Shown one piece after another: positions 32,672 to 42,200 of a stretch of DNA of 64,000 nt. Numbering within the stretch: position 1 is the first letter of the stretch; each line of letters begins with the position of its first letter. The translations under genes were made by a program, and so were the position numbers. Source of the DNA: CBDIHP01 sp965279195 (GTDB taxonomy: Bacteria > Planctomycetota > Planctomycetia > Isosphaerales > Isosphaeraceae); assembly GCA_965279195.1 (NCBI GenBank), contig CBDIHP010000047.1:520728-584727 (forward strand), in the 5' to 3' direction. The notes beneath the pieces were generated by a model that saw only the letters and a list, made by a program, of their open reading frames with translations, made no database searches and had not been told where the DNA came from.

Positions 32672-33964
32672 ATGAGTACGCCATCCGCCTCGATTGCCGC
32701 GGTCCGCGGCCGGCAGATCCTGGACAGCCGTGGCAACCCGACGGTTGAGGTCGACGTCATCCTGGCCGACGGCACCCTCGGCCGGGCGGCGGTCCCCTCG
32801 GGGGCCAGCACCGGCGCGCATGAGGCGGTCGAGCTCCGCGACGGGGACAAGTCGAAGTACCTGGGCAAGGGGGTCCTCAAGGCCGTCGCCAACGTCAACG
32901 CCGACCTGGCGAAGGCGGCCGTCGGGCTCGACGCGACCGACCAGGCCGCGCTCGACGCCGCCCTGATCGCCGCCGACGGCACCGAGAACAAGGGCAAGCT
33001 GGGCGCCAACGCCATCCTCGGCGTCAGCCTCGCCGCCGCCAAGGCCGCCGCGATCCACTCCGGCCTGCCCCTCTATCGCTACCTCGGCGGCGCCAACGCC
33101 AAGGTCCTGCCCGTCCCGATGATGAACATCCTCAACGGCGGCGCGCACGCCGACAACAACGTGGATGTTCAAGAGTTCATGGTCATGCCGCTCGGCGTCA
33201 ACTCGTTCGCCGACGCCCTCCGCTGCGGGGCCGAGATCTTCCACGCCCTCAAGGCCGTCCTCAAGGGGAAGGGCCTCAACACCGCCGTCGGCGACGAGGG
33301 CGGGTTCGCCCCCAACCTCAAGAGCAACGAGGAGGCCATCGAGGTCATCCTCCAGGCCATCGACAAGGCCGGATACAAGGCCGGATCCGACGTCTTCCTG
33401 GCGCTCGACGTCGCCTCCACCGAGTTCTTCAAGGACGGCGTCTACACCCTCGAGAACGACGCCCAGCCGAAGAAGACCCCCGAGCAGATGGTCGAGTTCC
33501 TCGCCGGCTGGAGCCGCCAGTTCCCGATCATCTCGATCGAGGACGGCTGCGCCGAGGACGACTGGAAGGGCTGGAACCTGCTCACCCAGACCATCGGCGA
33601 CAAGGTGCAGCTCGTGGGCGACGACCTGTTCGTCACCAACACCAAGCGGCTCCAGAAGGGCATCGACGGCGGCACCGCCAACAGCATCCTCGTGAAGGTC
33701 AACCAGATCGGCACCCTCACCGAGACGCTCGACGCCGTGCAGCTCGCCCAGCGCAACCGCTACTCGGCCGTGCTGTCGCACCGCTCGGGCGAGACCGAGG
33801 ACAACACGATCGCCGACATCGCCGTGGCGACCAACTGCGGCCAGATCAAGACCGGCTCCGCCAGCCGTTCCGACCGCATCGCCAAGTACAACCAGCTCCT
33901 CCGGATCGAGGAAGAGCTGGGCGCCTCCGCCGTCTACGGCGCGAGCCTCTGGCTGAAGAAGTAA
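32672..33964 (+). CDS. eno: Enolase (phosphopyruvate hydratase)
   Basis: This 430-residue, full-length protein interconverts 2-phosphoglycerate and phosphoenolpyruvate in glycolysis. Visible family motifs are ILDSRGNPTVEVDV, VPSGASTGAHEAVELRDGD, NILNGGAHADN, the catalytic-Glu region GDEGGFAPNL, LALDVASTEF (metal Asp), ISIEDGCAEDDW, LVKVNQIGTLTET (catalytic Lys) and LSHRSGETED. ATG 32672 follows AAGGAG at about 12 bases. It stands alone rather than in a glycolytic operon. Confidence 0.97.
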   Translation: MSTPSASIAAVRGRQILDSRGNPTVEVDVILADGTLGRAAVPSGASTGAHEAVELRDGDKSKYLGKGVLKAVANVNADLAKAAVGLDATDQAALDAALIAADGTENKGKLGANAILGVSLAAAKAAAIHSGLPLYRYLGGANAKVLPVPMMNILNGGAHADNNVDVQEFMVMPLGVNSFADALRCGAEIFHALKAVLKGKGLNTAVGDEGGFAPNLKSNEEAIEVILQAIDKAGYKAGSDVFLALDVASTEFFKDGVYTLENDAQPKKTPEQMVEFLAGWSRQFPIISIEDGCAEDDWKGWNLLTQTIGDKVQLVGDDLFVTNTKRLQKGIDGGTANSILVKVNQIGTLTETLDAVQLAQRNRYSAVLSHRSGETEDNTIADIAVATNCGQIKTGSASRSDRIAKYNQLLRIEEELGASAVYGASLWLKK

Positions 33965-33974
33965 GCCCCGCGAG

Positions 33975-34064
33975 CCGCCCGTAGGGTCCGCTATTGCGGG
34001 CCAATTTTGGTTTGTATGTCAATGTGAAAACATTTGGTCCGCAGTAGCGGACCTTACGGGGCGG
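33975..34064. repeat. Family C repeat, copy 3 (full inverted repeat)
   Basis: The left arm at 33975-34004 (CCCGTAGGGTCCGCTATTGC and onward) and the right arm at 34034-34064 (GGTCCGCAGTAGCGGACC and onward) are near-perfect reverse complements, separated by an AT-rich spacer of 29 bases. It lies between enolase and the methyltransferase, whose ATG is three bases after the right arm. Confidence 0.85.
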
Positions 34065-34067
34065 CCC

Positions 34068-34817
34068 ATGCAGGTGGAACAGGCGAAGAAGCTGATCGAG
34101 ACCATCCCGGCCGACGCGATGGTGCTCGACGTCGGGGGCGGGGCGGCGCCCTTCCCGCGGGCGAACTGGGTGATCGACGCCCTGCCGTTCGACAAGCTCG
34201 GCGGGGGCAGCCACGGCAACATCGACAAGGTGCTGGCGGGCGTGCCCCGGCGGTTCTCGGCCGAGACCTGGGTGTCGTGGGACCTCTGCGACCGCAGGCC
34301 CTGGCCGTTCGCGGACAAGCAGTTTGATTTCGTCATCTGTTCGCATCTGCTCGAAGACATCCGCGACCCCATCTGGGTCTGCTCCGAGCTGAACCGGGTC
34401 GCGAAGGCCGGCTACATCGAGACCCCCTCGCGCTACCTGGAGCAGTGTCGCGGGGTGGAGAATCCCCGGCACTGCGGGTTCTACCATCACCGCTGGCTGG
34501 TCTCGGCGAGCGGGGACCGCCTGGAATTCCGGATGAAGCCGCACTGCGTCCACTCGTTCCGCGAGGCGTGGGTGAGGCAGCTCTCGGCGAGCCAGTGGAT
34601 CGCGCCCGAGTACGAGGTCGTCGCGTTCCCCTGGACGGGCTCGTTCGAGGCGACCGAGGTCCTGGAATTCTCCGAGGAGGCGATGATTGACGAACTCTGC
34701 CGGTTCGCCGCCGCCACGCGGGCCATCCCCGGCCTGGTCGTGAAGCAGTCCATGCCCGCTGTCGGTCTGCTCAAGAAGAGGCTCTACTGGTCGCGGCTGG
34801 CGCTGGGGCTGCGCTAA
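34068..34817 (+). CDS. SAM-dependent methyltransferase (type 11-like)
   Basis: The 249-residue product has motif I MVLDVGGGAAPFP (residues 18-30) and the post-II strand FDFVICSHLLEDIRDP, typical of methyltransferase domain 11 proteins. NRVAKAGYIETPSRYLEQ follows where these have a loop for the reaction product. Cys and His residues are clustered (LEQCRGVENPRHCGFYHHRW), perhaps a metal site. The start ATG 34068 abuts a family C repeat, so the repeat supplies the 5' untranslated sequence. Such proteins often sit with polysaccharide genes, but none is adjacent. Confidence 0.75.
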   Translation: MQVEQAKKLIETIPADAMVLDVGGGAAPFPRANWVIDALPFDKLGGGSHGNIDKVLAGVPRRFSAETWVSWDLCDRRPWPFADKQFDFVICSHLLEDIRDPIWVCSELNRVAKAGYIETPSRYLEQCRGVENPRHCGFYHHRWLVSASGDRLEFRMKPHCVHSFREAWVRQLSASQWIAPEYEVVAFPWTGSFEATEVLEFSEEAMIDELCRFAAATRAIPGLVVKQSMPAVGLLKKRLYWSRLALGLR

Positions 34818-34844
34818 ACCGTTCCGGTTGCAATCACGACCACC

Positions 34845-34985
34845 CGGAGTGCGGAAGCTCGCTTCCGCTGTCGGTCGGCGGGAGCTTGCTCCCGAGAGAT
34901 GGCAACCGGTCGAAGGCGGGCGCTTCGATCCCGCATGCGGAGCAAGCTCCGCAGCAACCCAGCGGAAGCGAGCTTCCGCACTCCA
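34845..34985. repeat. Family B repeat, copy 5
   Basis: Ends CGGAGTGCGG and CGCACTCCA; interior GGCGGGAGCTTGCTCCCG and GCGGAGCAAGCTCCGC. It lies between two converging genes. Confidence 0.85.
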
Positions 34986-35007
34986 CGCCTTCGGTCTCGC
35001 GTTGCCG

Positions 35008-36483
35008 TCAGCGGGTCACGCGGAAGGCGTCGATTTCCCGGCCGCGGAGGTCGAGCTGTCGGATTCTCACGTCCCGGCGCGTGACGTCCACGACCGTGAG
35101 CGAGTGCGTGTCGGAGACGTATTTGCACGTGAAGGGCTGCCAGAACGAGGGGCGTTCCTCCTCCTCGCTGCGGTAGAGCTTGGCCCCGCCGGCGCCCGTG
35201 GTGAGGTGGAGGATGCCTCTGGGCGTCGTGTTCGAGACGCCGTCGTACGACCTGTCGAGGGTCCAGTCGCCGGGGACGCGGCCGTCTGCGCCCATCGGGC
35301 CCGTGCGGGAAAACGTCAGAGGATAGGTGCGCTGGTAGTTGTGCACGTGTCCGGCGAAGACGATGGAGACCTTCCCGGCTTCGAGGAGGTCGCAGATCAG
35401 CCGCATGCGCTGCTCGGAGGCGTGGGCGATGGACGAGTGGAACGCCGGCTGGTGGTAGGCGACGAACCGCCAGGGCTTCTCCTTCGCGGCGGCCAGGTCG
35501 CGGGCGAGCCAGTCGCGCAAGGCGGGGTCGGTCCAGTCCATGTAGGGGTTGCCGTCGAGGACGGTCCAGTGGACGTCGCCGGCGTCGAACGAGAAGTTGG
35601 CCATGACCGGGAATCGGTCGCCGGCGCCCCGGAAGAAACGCTCCTTGCGGTCCTCGGGCCCCTCGGGGTGGGCGACGTTCCGGCCGGGCCTCGCCGGGTC
35701 GGGGGCCTTGACGGGTCCGTTGCGGGGCTGGTCCCAGTAGTAAAAATAGGCCAGGGCGTCGGGGTAGGCGTCGAGGTCGCGGATCCAGAGGTCGTGGTTG
35801 CCGGGGACGCCTACGAACGGCACCGAGCGGAGCAGGGGGGCGCCAGTCCAGCCGGAGAGGACGGGGGAGTTGTAGGCGGGGAAGAAGTTGGTGCGGTACT
35901 CGGCGACGCGGCCCCGCATGTAGACGAGGTCGCCGGTGATGACGGCGTAGTCGGGCCGGGCGAGCGCGGCCTGGTGGGCGATGGCCCGCTGCTCGGGGGA
36001 GCCCGAGGCGCAGTCGCCGAAGGCCACGAACCGGTGGGGCAGGCCCTCGTCGGGCCTGGCGTTGGCCGTGGCCTGGAAGACCGCGTGTTCGCCCAGCCGG
36101 ACGCTGTAGGCGAACGGCCGGCCCGGCTCCAGCCCGGCGACCTCGGCCTTGTAGACCCGGTGGGGCGCGTGGCCGTCGGCGTCGATCCGGGAGTAGGTCA
36201 CGGTCGCGGTGGGGAGGGGCGTCGCGGCGTCCTGGTCGCTCCGCTCGGGGATCACCCGGGCGTCGAGCCGCCAAGGGGCGTCGACGTCGTCCGCGTGCCA
36301 GAGCACGGCCATGCGGTCGGGCGCGGTCGATTCGCCGAGCTGGAGATACGGGTGGACGAGGAAATGCTCATCCGCCCGCGCCGGCACGGCGGTCGCCAGG
36401 GCCCAGATCGTCCATGCCCAGGCCGACCCCGCCAGGGCCATCGCCGTCAATCCCAGCCCGATCCGTCGACGTCGCGCGGTCAT
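35008..36483 (-). CDS. Purple-acid-phosphatase-like metallophosphoesterase, exported
   Basis: The 491-residue product has a signal peptide (GLGLTAMALAGSAWAWTIW, ARA-D cleavage near 37), a fibronectin-like N-terminal domain (LVHPYLQLGESTAPDRMAVL to FAYSVRLGEH) and a calcineurin-like phosphoesterase domain. All metal-site motifs are visible: GDCAS (156-160), GDLVY (184-188), GNHD (228-231), YHQPAFHSS and GHVHNYQRT. These are the order and residues of purple acid phosphatases; the substrate is probably a phosphomonoester outside the cytoplasm. Confidence 0.85.
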   Translation of the reverse strand: MTARRRRIGLGLTAMALAGSAWAWTIWALATAVPARADEHFLVHPYLQLGESTAPDRMAVLWHADDVDAPWRLDARVIPERSDQDAATPLPTATVTYSRIDADGHAPHRVYKAEVAGLEPGRPFAYSVRLGEHAVFQATANARPDEGLPHRFVAFGDCASGSPEQRAIAHQAALARPDYAVITGDLVYMRGRVAEYRTNFFPAYNSPVLSGWTGAPLLRSVPFVGVPGNHDLWIRDLDAYPDALAYFYYWDQPRNGPVKAPDPARPGRNVAHPEGPEDRKERFFRGAGDRFPVMANFSFDAGDVHWTVLDGNPYMDWTDPALRDWLARDLAAAKEKPWRFVAYHQPAFHSSIAHASEQRMRLICDLLEAGKVSIVFAGHVHNYQRTYPLTFSRTGPMGADGRVPGDWTLDRSYDGVSNTTPRGILHLTTGAGGAKLYRSEEEERPSFWQPFTCKYVSDTHSLTVVDVTRRDVRIRQLDLRGREIDAFRVTR

Positions 36484-36576
36484 CCTTGACGTATCCCCTC
36501 AGGTTTGCCCAGTCCGAGTCTCTGCCCCTTGCTAGGGTGAGTCGCGGGCGGCCCGAGGTCAACCCCGCCGAAGGAG

Positions 36577-36720
36577 TGGAGTGCGGCAGCGAGCGTCCGC
36601 TTGGTTGCTGCGGAGCTTGCTCCGCATGCCGGGTCGCGGGGGATCGCCTTCGACCGTCTGTAGATCCTCGGGAGCAAGCTCCCGCCGGGCCAGGGCGGGA
36701 AGCAGGCTTCCGTACTCCGG
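36577..36720. repeat. Family B repeat, copy 6
   Basis: Ends TGGAGTGCGG and a slightly altered CCGTACTCCGG; interior GCGGAGCTTGCTCCGC and CGGGAGCAAGCTCCCG. It lies upstream of the metallophosphoesterase gene. Confidence 0.85.
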
Positions 36721-37060
36721 GAGGTCGGGTGGTCGAAGCGACCTGCCCTCGGTCCGTGTGAACAGGCGTCGACAACCCCCGGATGTTCCCCGAAACCGTC
36801 ACGCCTGGGGGCGAAAAAATCGCGGATCAGACAATCTGACTGAATTTCAACGGCGGTCTGCCGAAGAACTTGGGACGGATCGAAGAAATCGCGGCCGCCG
36901 ATCCAAGGATCGGGGCCGGGGGGCGAATTCCTTGCGAACTCGCGAACCGGCGCGGCGTTTTTGACGTCTGTTGCGTAGAATGATTGGAGACATGATCGGT
37001 CCCATCCCTCGCCGTGGGGCGCGGGAAGCTGGGGGGCCGAGGAATTTCGAGTGGAATAGG
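36721..37060. other. Intergenic region upstream of a small unknown gene
   Basis: I see no gene. Two small perfect hairpins occur (TCAGACAATCTGA near 36828; CGATCCAAGGATCG near 36898). The frame open from 36971 uses a TTG without a ribosome-binding site and is not taken as a start. Confidence 0.4.
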
Positions 37061-37387
37061 ATGTTGAACAATACCACGATGACCCGCGACGGCCAGAGTC
37101 TCGCCGACGAGGTCCGTTCGCTGGCCCATGACGCCCGCGAGTCGGTCCAGAACGCGGTGGGGTCCGAGCTCCGCGACGTCGTGCGGCGGATCGCCCTGCT
37201 CCAGCGAGAGCTGGCGGATTCGGGGCGGTCGTCGACCGAGCTGTCGCGATGGCTGACCAGCCTGAAGCGGACGGTCCGCGAGGCGCTCGACGCCGCGGTC
37301 GCCGCCGAGCCGCAGGAGCCCATCGACTGGGCCAGGCCCGCCGCCCCCCTGCGACGTCGCATGCAGACGGCCGGCTCCCGGGCCTGA
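37061..37387 (+). CDS. Small hypothetical coiled-coil-like protein
   Basis: The product has 108 residues: MLNNTTMTRDGQSLADEVRS then an amphipathic helical region (LRDVVRRIALLQRELADSG, WLTSLKRTVREALDAAV) and a Pro/Arg-rich end. No membrane segment or known motif. ATG 37061 follows GGAATAGG; ATG 37079 is also possible. It stands alone between long gene-free stretches. Confidence 0.5.
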   Translation: MLNNTTMTRDGQSLADEVRSLAHDARESVQNAVGSELRDVVRRIALLQRELADSGRSSTELSRWLTSLKRTVREALDAAVAAEPQEPIDWARPAAPLRRRMQTAGSRA

Positions 37388-37794
37388 GCGGGGCCCCGGT
37401 CGAACGCAGGGCCTGAGTTGAGACGAGACAACGCAACGCAACACGAGACCGCAAACGACGATGGGATGCAGTGGCCCGGGCGCGTCGAGCGGCCGGAGCC
37501 CGATCGTCGCGGACTCGCCCCTTCACGCGCCCCGTCCGGATTGACGGAGTCCCGCCACACCGCCCACCCCGGCCTGTCGGCCAGCCCTTCCGAAATCCCC
37601 GAGACATCGCAACGACCCGGCCAGCCTCGCCAACGCGAGGAGGACCGGGTCGATTGGTTTTGAACGGCCGGGCGTGGCGCCCGCCGACCCATCAATCGCC
37701 CGTGGGGTGTGGTGCCACGCACGACGCGTGACCCCGCACCGACGGATGCGGATGCCGGATTGAGGGCCGGGCACATTGACGTTGCGGAGGCCGC
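37388..37794. other. Gene-free region before a convergent PEP-CTERM gene
   Basis: I see no gene. A GTGTGGTGCCACGC palindromic piece near 37707 matches the GCGTGGCACCACACCCTA fragments near 32403 and 48904 (reverse complement), and belongs to another short dispersed repeat. Confidence 0.4.
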
Positions 37795-38886
37795 TCAGGC
37801 GCGGCGGGACTTGCGGTAGGCGAGGAGGCCGCCGGCGAGGCCGAGCAGGGCGGCGGCGAGGGTGGCGGGCTCGGGCACGGGGGCGCCGATGGGCGTGGGC
37901 AGGCTGCTGCCGAGGTCCATCGAGGTCGTGGCGAATGTGCCGAAGTCCGGCAGGAAGGGCAGGGCGTCGGGGTCGGTCAGGTCGGACACGCCCAGCGTGG
38001 CCGGGTCGGCGATCATCGTCAGGGTGCTGGTGACGGTGAAGCTGTCGCCGTTGCCGAAGGTCACCGAGTCGCCCCGCGCCGAGCCGGTGAAGCTGTATTT
38101 CGCCAAATTGTTCTGGTCGATGTTCACCTTCTTGTAGGTCGACGCCAGGGCCACGGGCGTCTGGCCCAGGAAGGAATCCTCGCCGACCGCGTAGAGGCCG
38201 TAGGCGAAGACGATCGGCGCGAGGGTCACGACGGTCGTGTTGCTTCCGATGCTGGTCGTGATCGTGGTCGCCAGCGAGGCGGCGACGAACGAGACGCCGT
38301 CGAGCATGTCGAGCGTGCCCGCCAGCGACATCGAGGTGCCGAGGTAGCCGGTGACCGACGAGCCGGAATTCTTGAAGGTCGCGCTGGCCGTGGTGACGCT
38401 CACCGACGCGATCCCCGGCTGGGCCCCGCTGGTGACGAAGGTCGACGCCCAGTTCACCCCGGCCTTGCTGGTGAGCCCGGAGGAGATCGTGCCGCTGGAG
38501 AAGGCCGACAGCGAGGTCGAGCCGGTGCCGAACGGGGCCAGGATGTTGCCGATCTGGCTCGGGTCGGCCTTGAAGGTCTGGGTCGAGCCCAGCGCGGAGC
38601 CGAGGGTCTGGGCTTTGAGGTCGCCGAAGATGAACGGCGAGTCGGAGAAGTAGCCGGGGATCGCGTCCAGCACCCCCTCGGAGAGGACCGGCGTCCCCAC
38701 CGGCGACTGGCCCAGTTCCAGGGTCAGCGGCCGGACCGAGTAGGTCGTCGTCGAGCTGCCGCTCGTGAGCGAGAACCCGGCGCGGGCGTTCGGTGCCGAC
38801 AGGGCGGCCAGGCCCAGGGCGGCGAGGGTGATCGTGAGCCCGGGGCGGCGTCGCGCCGGGCGGGGATGGCAATCGGACGGTTGCAT
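37795..38886 (-). CDS. PEP-CTERM sorted exported protein
   Basis: The 363-residue product has a basic n-region (PRPARRRPG), signal helix (LTITLAALGLAALSAPNARA), Ser/Thr-rich beta body (SSTTTYSVRPLTLELGQSP, TASATFKNSGSSVTGYLG) and the complete C-terminal sorting signal VPEPATLAAALLGLAGG followed by YRKSRRA. ATG 38886 is preceded by GGAG at eight bases; the longer frame lacks a signal. It is the second PEP-CTERM protein in the window and unrelated in its body to the one at 20730. Confidence 0.8.
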   Translation of the reverse strand: MQPSDCHPRPARRRPGLTITLAALGLAALSAPNARAGFSLTSGSSTTTYSVRPLTLELGQSPVGTPVLSEGVLDAIPGYFSDSPFIFGDLKAQTLGSALGSTQTFKADPSQIGNILAPFGTGSTSLSAFSSGTISSGLTSKAGVNWASTFVTSGAQPGIASVSVTTASATFKNSGSSVTGYLGTSMSLAGTLDMLDGVSFVAASLATTITTSIGSNTTVVTLAPIVFAYGLYAVGEDSFLGQTPVALASTYKKVNIDQNNLAKYSFTGSARGDSVTFGNGDSFTVTSTLTMIADPATLGVSDLTDPDALPFLPDFGTFATTSMDLGSSLPTPIGAPVPEPATLAAALLGLAGGLLAYRKSRRA

Positions 38887-39255
38887 TCCAGGTGCTCCGT
38901 GGGGCGTCGGCGATCGCGACCAGGGTCGTGCTCGCCGGCCCCCCTTTCCATTTCCGGGGGGGATCCATGCCTGCATTCGTGCGACAGACTCCAGCAAGAC
39001 GGCTACGTCGGTTCAATGGCAACCGTGATCCGGGTTGATCGTTTTAGACGGGCCCCCGCCCGGCCGATGATATTGCGGGCGCTTAGCGCTCAGGGGGGTT
39101 CTCAGTGGGAATCCGCCAGCACAGATTGGGGGGGCTGGGAAATCCAACGCCCACACGGCCCGACCCCTCGTTGCGACGCCCGGCCGCCGGGTATCCTTTG
39201 ACGGTCGCGGCGACCTTGCGGCCGCGGTCGCCCCCTGTCCCGGAGCCCGAACCCG
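38887..39255. other. Divergent intergenic region between PEP-CTERM and beta-helix genes
   Basis: No gene is seen. A TTGCGA (39171-39176) with TATCCT (39192-39197) could be a weak promoter for the beta-helix gene. TATCCT also occurs upstream of the genes at 14420 and 54005. Confidence 0.3.
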
Positions 39256-42200
39256 ATGCCCAAGCCGCCCGGAACGCCGTCGCGAAACCGGCTCGCCCCG
39301 CGCGGCGAGGCCCTCGAACCCCGCGCCCTCCTCGCCACCTTCACCGTCTTCAGCACCGACGACAGCGGCACCGGCACCCTCCGCGACGCCATCCTCGCGG
39401 CGAACGACGCCCCGGGCGCCGACCGCATCGAGTTCGCCATCCAGCAGGCCACCGGCCCGCTCGGCGCCGTCACCGTCCTGTCGCCCCTGCCCGCGATCAC
39501 CGACCCGGTCGTCGTCGACGGCACCACCCAGCCGGGCTACGCCGGCACCCCGCTCGTCGGCATCGACGGCTCGGGCGCCGAGGATCCCGAGGGGCAGGGG
39601 CCGGTCGACGGCCTCGTGCTCCAGGCCGCCTCGGTCACCGTCCAGGGCCTGGCGATCTACGGCTTCAGCGGCTCGGGCATCCGGATCGACGCCCCCGGCT
39701 CCGACGTCGTCCAGGGCAATTACCTCGGCACCGACACGAGCAACGGCGGCCAGGGCAACGGCGGCTACGGCGTCCGGATCGTGGACTCCCCATCGAACCG
39801 GGTCGGCTCGACCAACGCCGCCTTCCGCAACGTGATCTCCAACAACGGCGTGGCCGGGGTCGGCATCCAGGGGGCCGCCGCCCGAAGCAACGTCGTCCTG
39901 GGCAATTACATCGGCCTCAACGCCTCCGGGACCGCCGCGCTGCCGAACGCGGCCGACGGCGTCGAGATCACCGACGCCCCGTCCAACACGGTCGGCGGCC
40001 TCAACGCCGCCAGCCGCAACATCATCTCGGGCAACAGCAGCAACGGCGTCCTGATCCAGGGGCAGGGGGCGACCGGCAACGCCGTCCGGGGCAACTACGT
40101 CGGCACCAACCCCGCCGGCACCGCCGCCATCGCGAACCAGTCGGCCGGGATCCAGGTCACAGGCGCACCGGGGAACACCCTGGGCGGCACGGTCGCCGGG
40201 GCCCGCAACCTGATCTCGGGCAACACCTCCGACGGCATCGTCCTCCAGGACGCCGGCGCGACCGGGAACCTGATCGCCGGCAACTACGTCGGGACCGACG
40301 TCACGTCCAAGCTCGCCGTCCCCAACGGCCAGGGGCTCGGCGACGGCATCCGGATCTCCGACGCCCCCGGCAACACCGTCGGCGGCACGACCAACGGCGC
40401 CCGCAACGTCATCAGCGGCAACGGCGGCTTCGGGATCCTGATCACCGGCGGCGGGGCGTCCGGCAACGTCGTCCGGGGGAACCTCGTCGGCATCTCCGAC
40501 GGCACCACGTCCACGGTCGACAGCGGATTCACCCGCGTCCCGAACTCCGTGGACGGCCTCAAGATCGAGCTGGGGGCCTCGGGCAACACCGTCGGCGGGC
40601 CGTCGGCCGGGATGGGGAACGTCTTCGCGGCCAACCTCGGCAGCGGCATCTTCCTCGACACCGCCCCCGGCAACCTGATCCAGGGCAACGGCATCGGCAC
40701 CACGCTGTTCGCCGGCACCAGCATCGGCCAGCCCGTGAACCTCGGCAACGCGGGCGATGGCGTCACGATCTTCCTCGCGCAGGGGAACACCGTCGGCGGG
40801 CCCGCCGGGTCGGGGAACGTCCTGGGCGCGGGGAACGTCATCGCCGCCAATGTCGGCGACGGGGTCGCGATCCAGGGCTCCACCGCGACCAGGAACCTCG
40901 TCCTGGGCAACCGGGTCGGGTCCGACGCCACCGGCCGCAACGCCCGGCCCAACCTCGGCGACGGCATCTCCGTCAGCGACGCCCCCGGCAACACCATCGG
41001 CGGCTTCGTCTCCGCGAGCAACCCGCTGGGCGGCAACCTGATCATCGCCAACGGCGGCAACGGGATCAACGTCTCCGGCCCCAATTCCAGCAACAACCTC
41101 GTGATCGGCAACCGGGTCGGGCTCGACATCGCGGGCGCGGCCCAGGGCAACACCGGCGACGGCGTCCGGATCATCGGGGCGAACAACACCGTCGGCGGGA
41201 CCGCACAGGGGGCCGGCAACGTCATCTCCGGCAACCGCCTGCGTGGCGTCTACCTGTCCAACGTCGACGGCAAGACCACCGTCACCGCCGTCGCCAACGC
41301 CGTCCTTGGCAACTTCATCGGGACCAACCTGTCGGGCGCCGCCACCAACGTCGGCAACTCCCAGGACGGCCTGATGGTCGACGGCGCGACCCGGATCACG
41401 ATCGGCGGGGCCTCGGCCGCCGCCCGCAACGTGATCTCGGGCAACCTCCGCAACGGCGTGGTGCTCACCGGGACCACGACCCAGGCCCTCATCGCCGGCA
41501 ACTCCATCGGCCTCGACGCCTCGGGCAACGCCGGGCAGGCCTCCAACGCCCAGGCCGGCGTCGTCCTCCTCGGCGTCACCGGCAACAGCATCGGCGGCGA
41601 CTCCGCCGGGCTCGGCAACGTCATCTCCGGCAACACCACCGACGGCATCATCCTCAGCGCGGCCAGTTCCAACCTGATCCAGGGCAACCGGATCGGCACC
41701 GACCCCGCCGGCCGGTCTCCGCTACCCAACGCGCAGGACGGCCTCGCCATCAACGGCGGATCCGGCAACACCCTCGGAGGGGCGTCCGACGCCGCCCGGA
41801 ACCTGATCTCGGGCAACCTCGGCAACGGCCTGGTGGTCTCGGGCGACGTCGAGATCCCCGCGAGCGGCAACCGGATCCTCGGCAACCGGATCGGCACCGA
41901 CGCCTCGGGCTCCGCCGCGATCCCGAACCGGGCCAGCGGCATCGTCCTGACCGACGCCGGGTCGAACGTCATCGGCGGCACGGGCACCGGCGAGGGCAAC
42001 CTCGTCTCCGGCAACGGCCTCTTCGGGCTCAACCTCTCGGGCCAGCTCGCGGGCTCGAACGTCCTCCTGGGCAACATCTTCGGCGCGACGCTCGACGGCA
42101 ACGCCGCCCTCGGGAACCGCCAGGCCGGGCTCTCGATCGACGCCCCCGACACCACGATCGGCGGGGCCGCCGCAGGCGCGGGCAACCTCGTCTCGGGCAA

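Noticed and set aside
36961..36981. TTGACG and TAGAAT upstream of the small gene at 37061 as a promoter
   Set aside because: The spacing is only nine bases, far too short for a sigma-70-type promoter.
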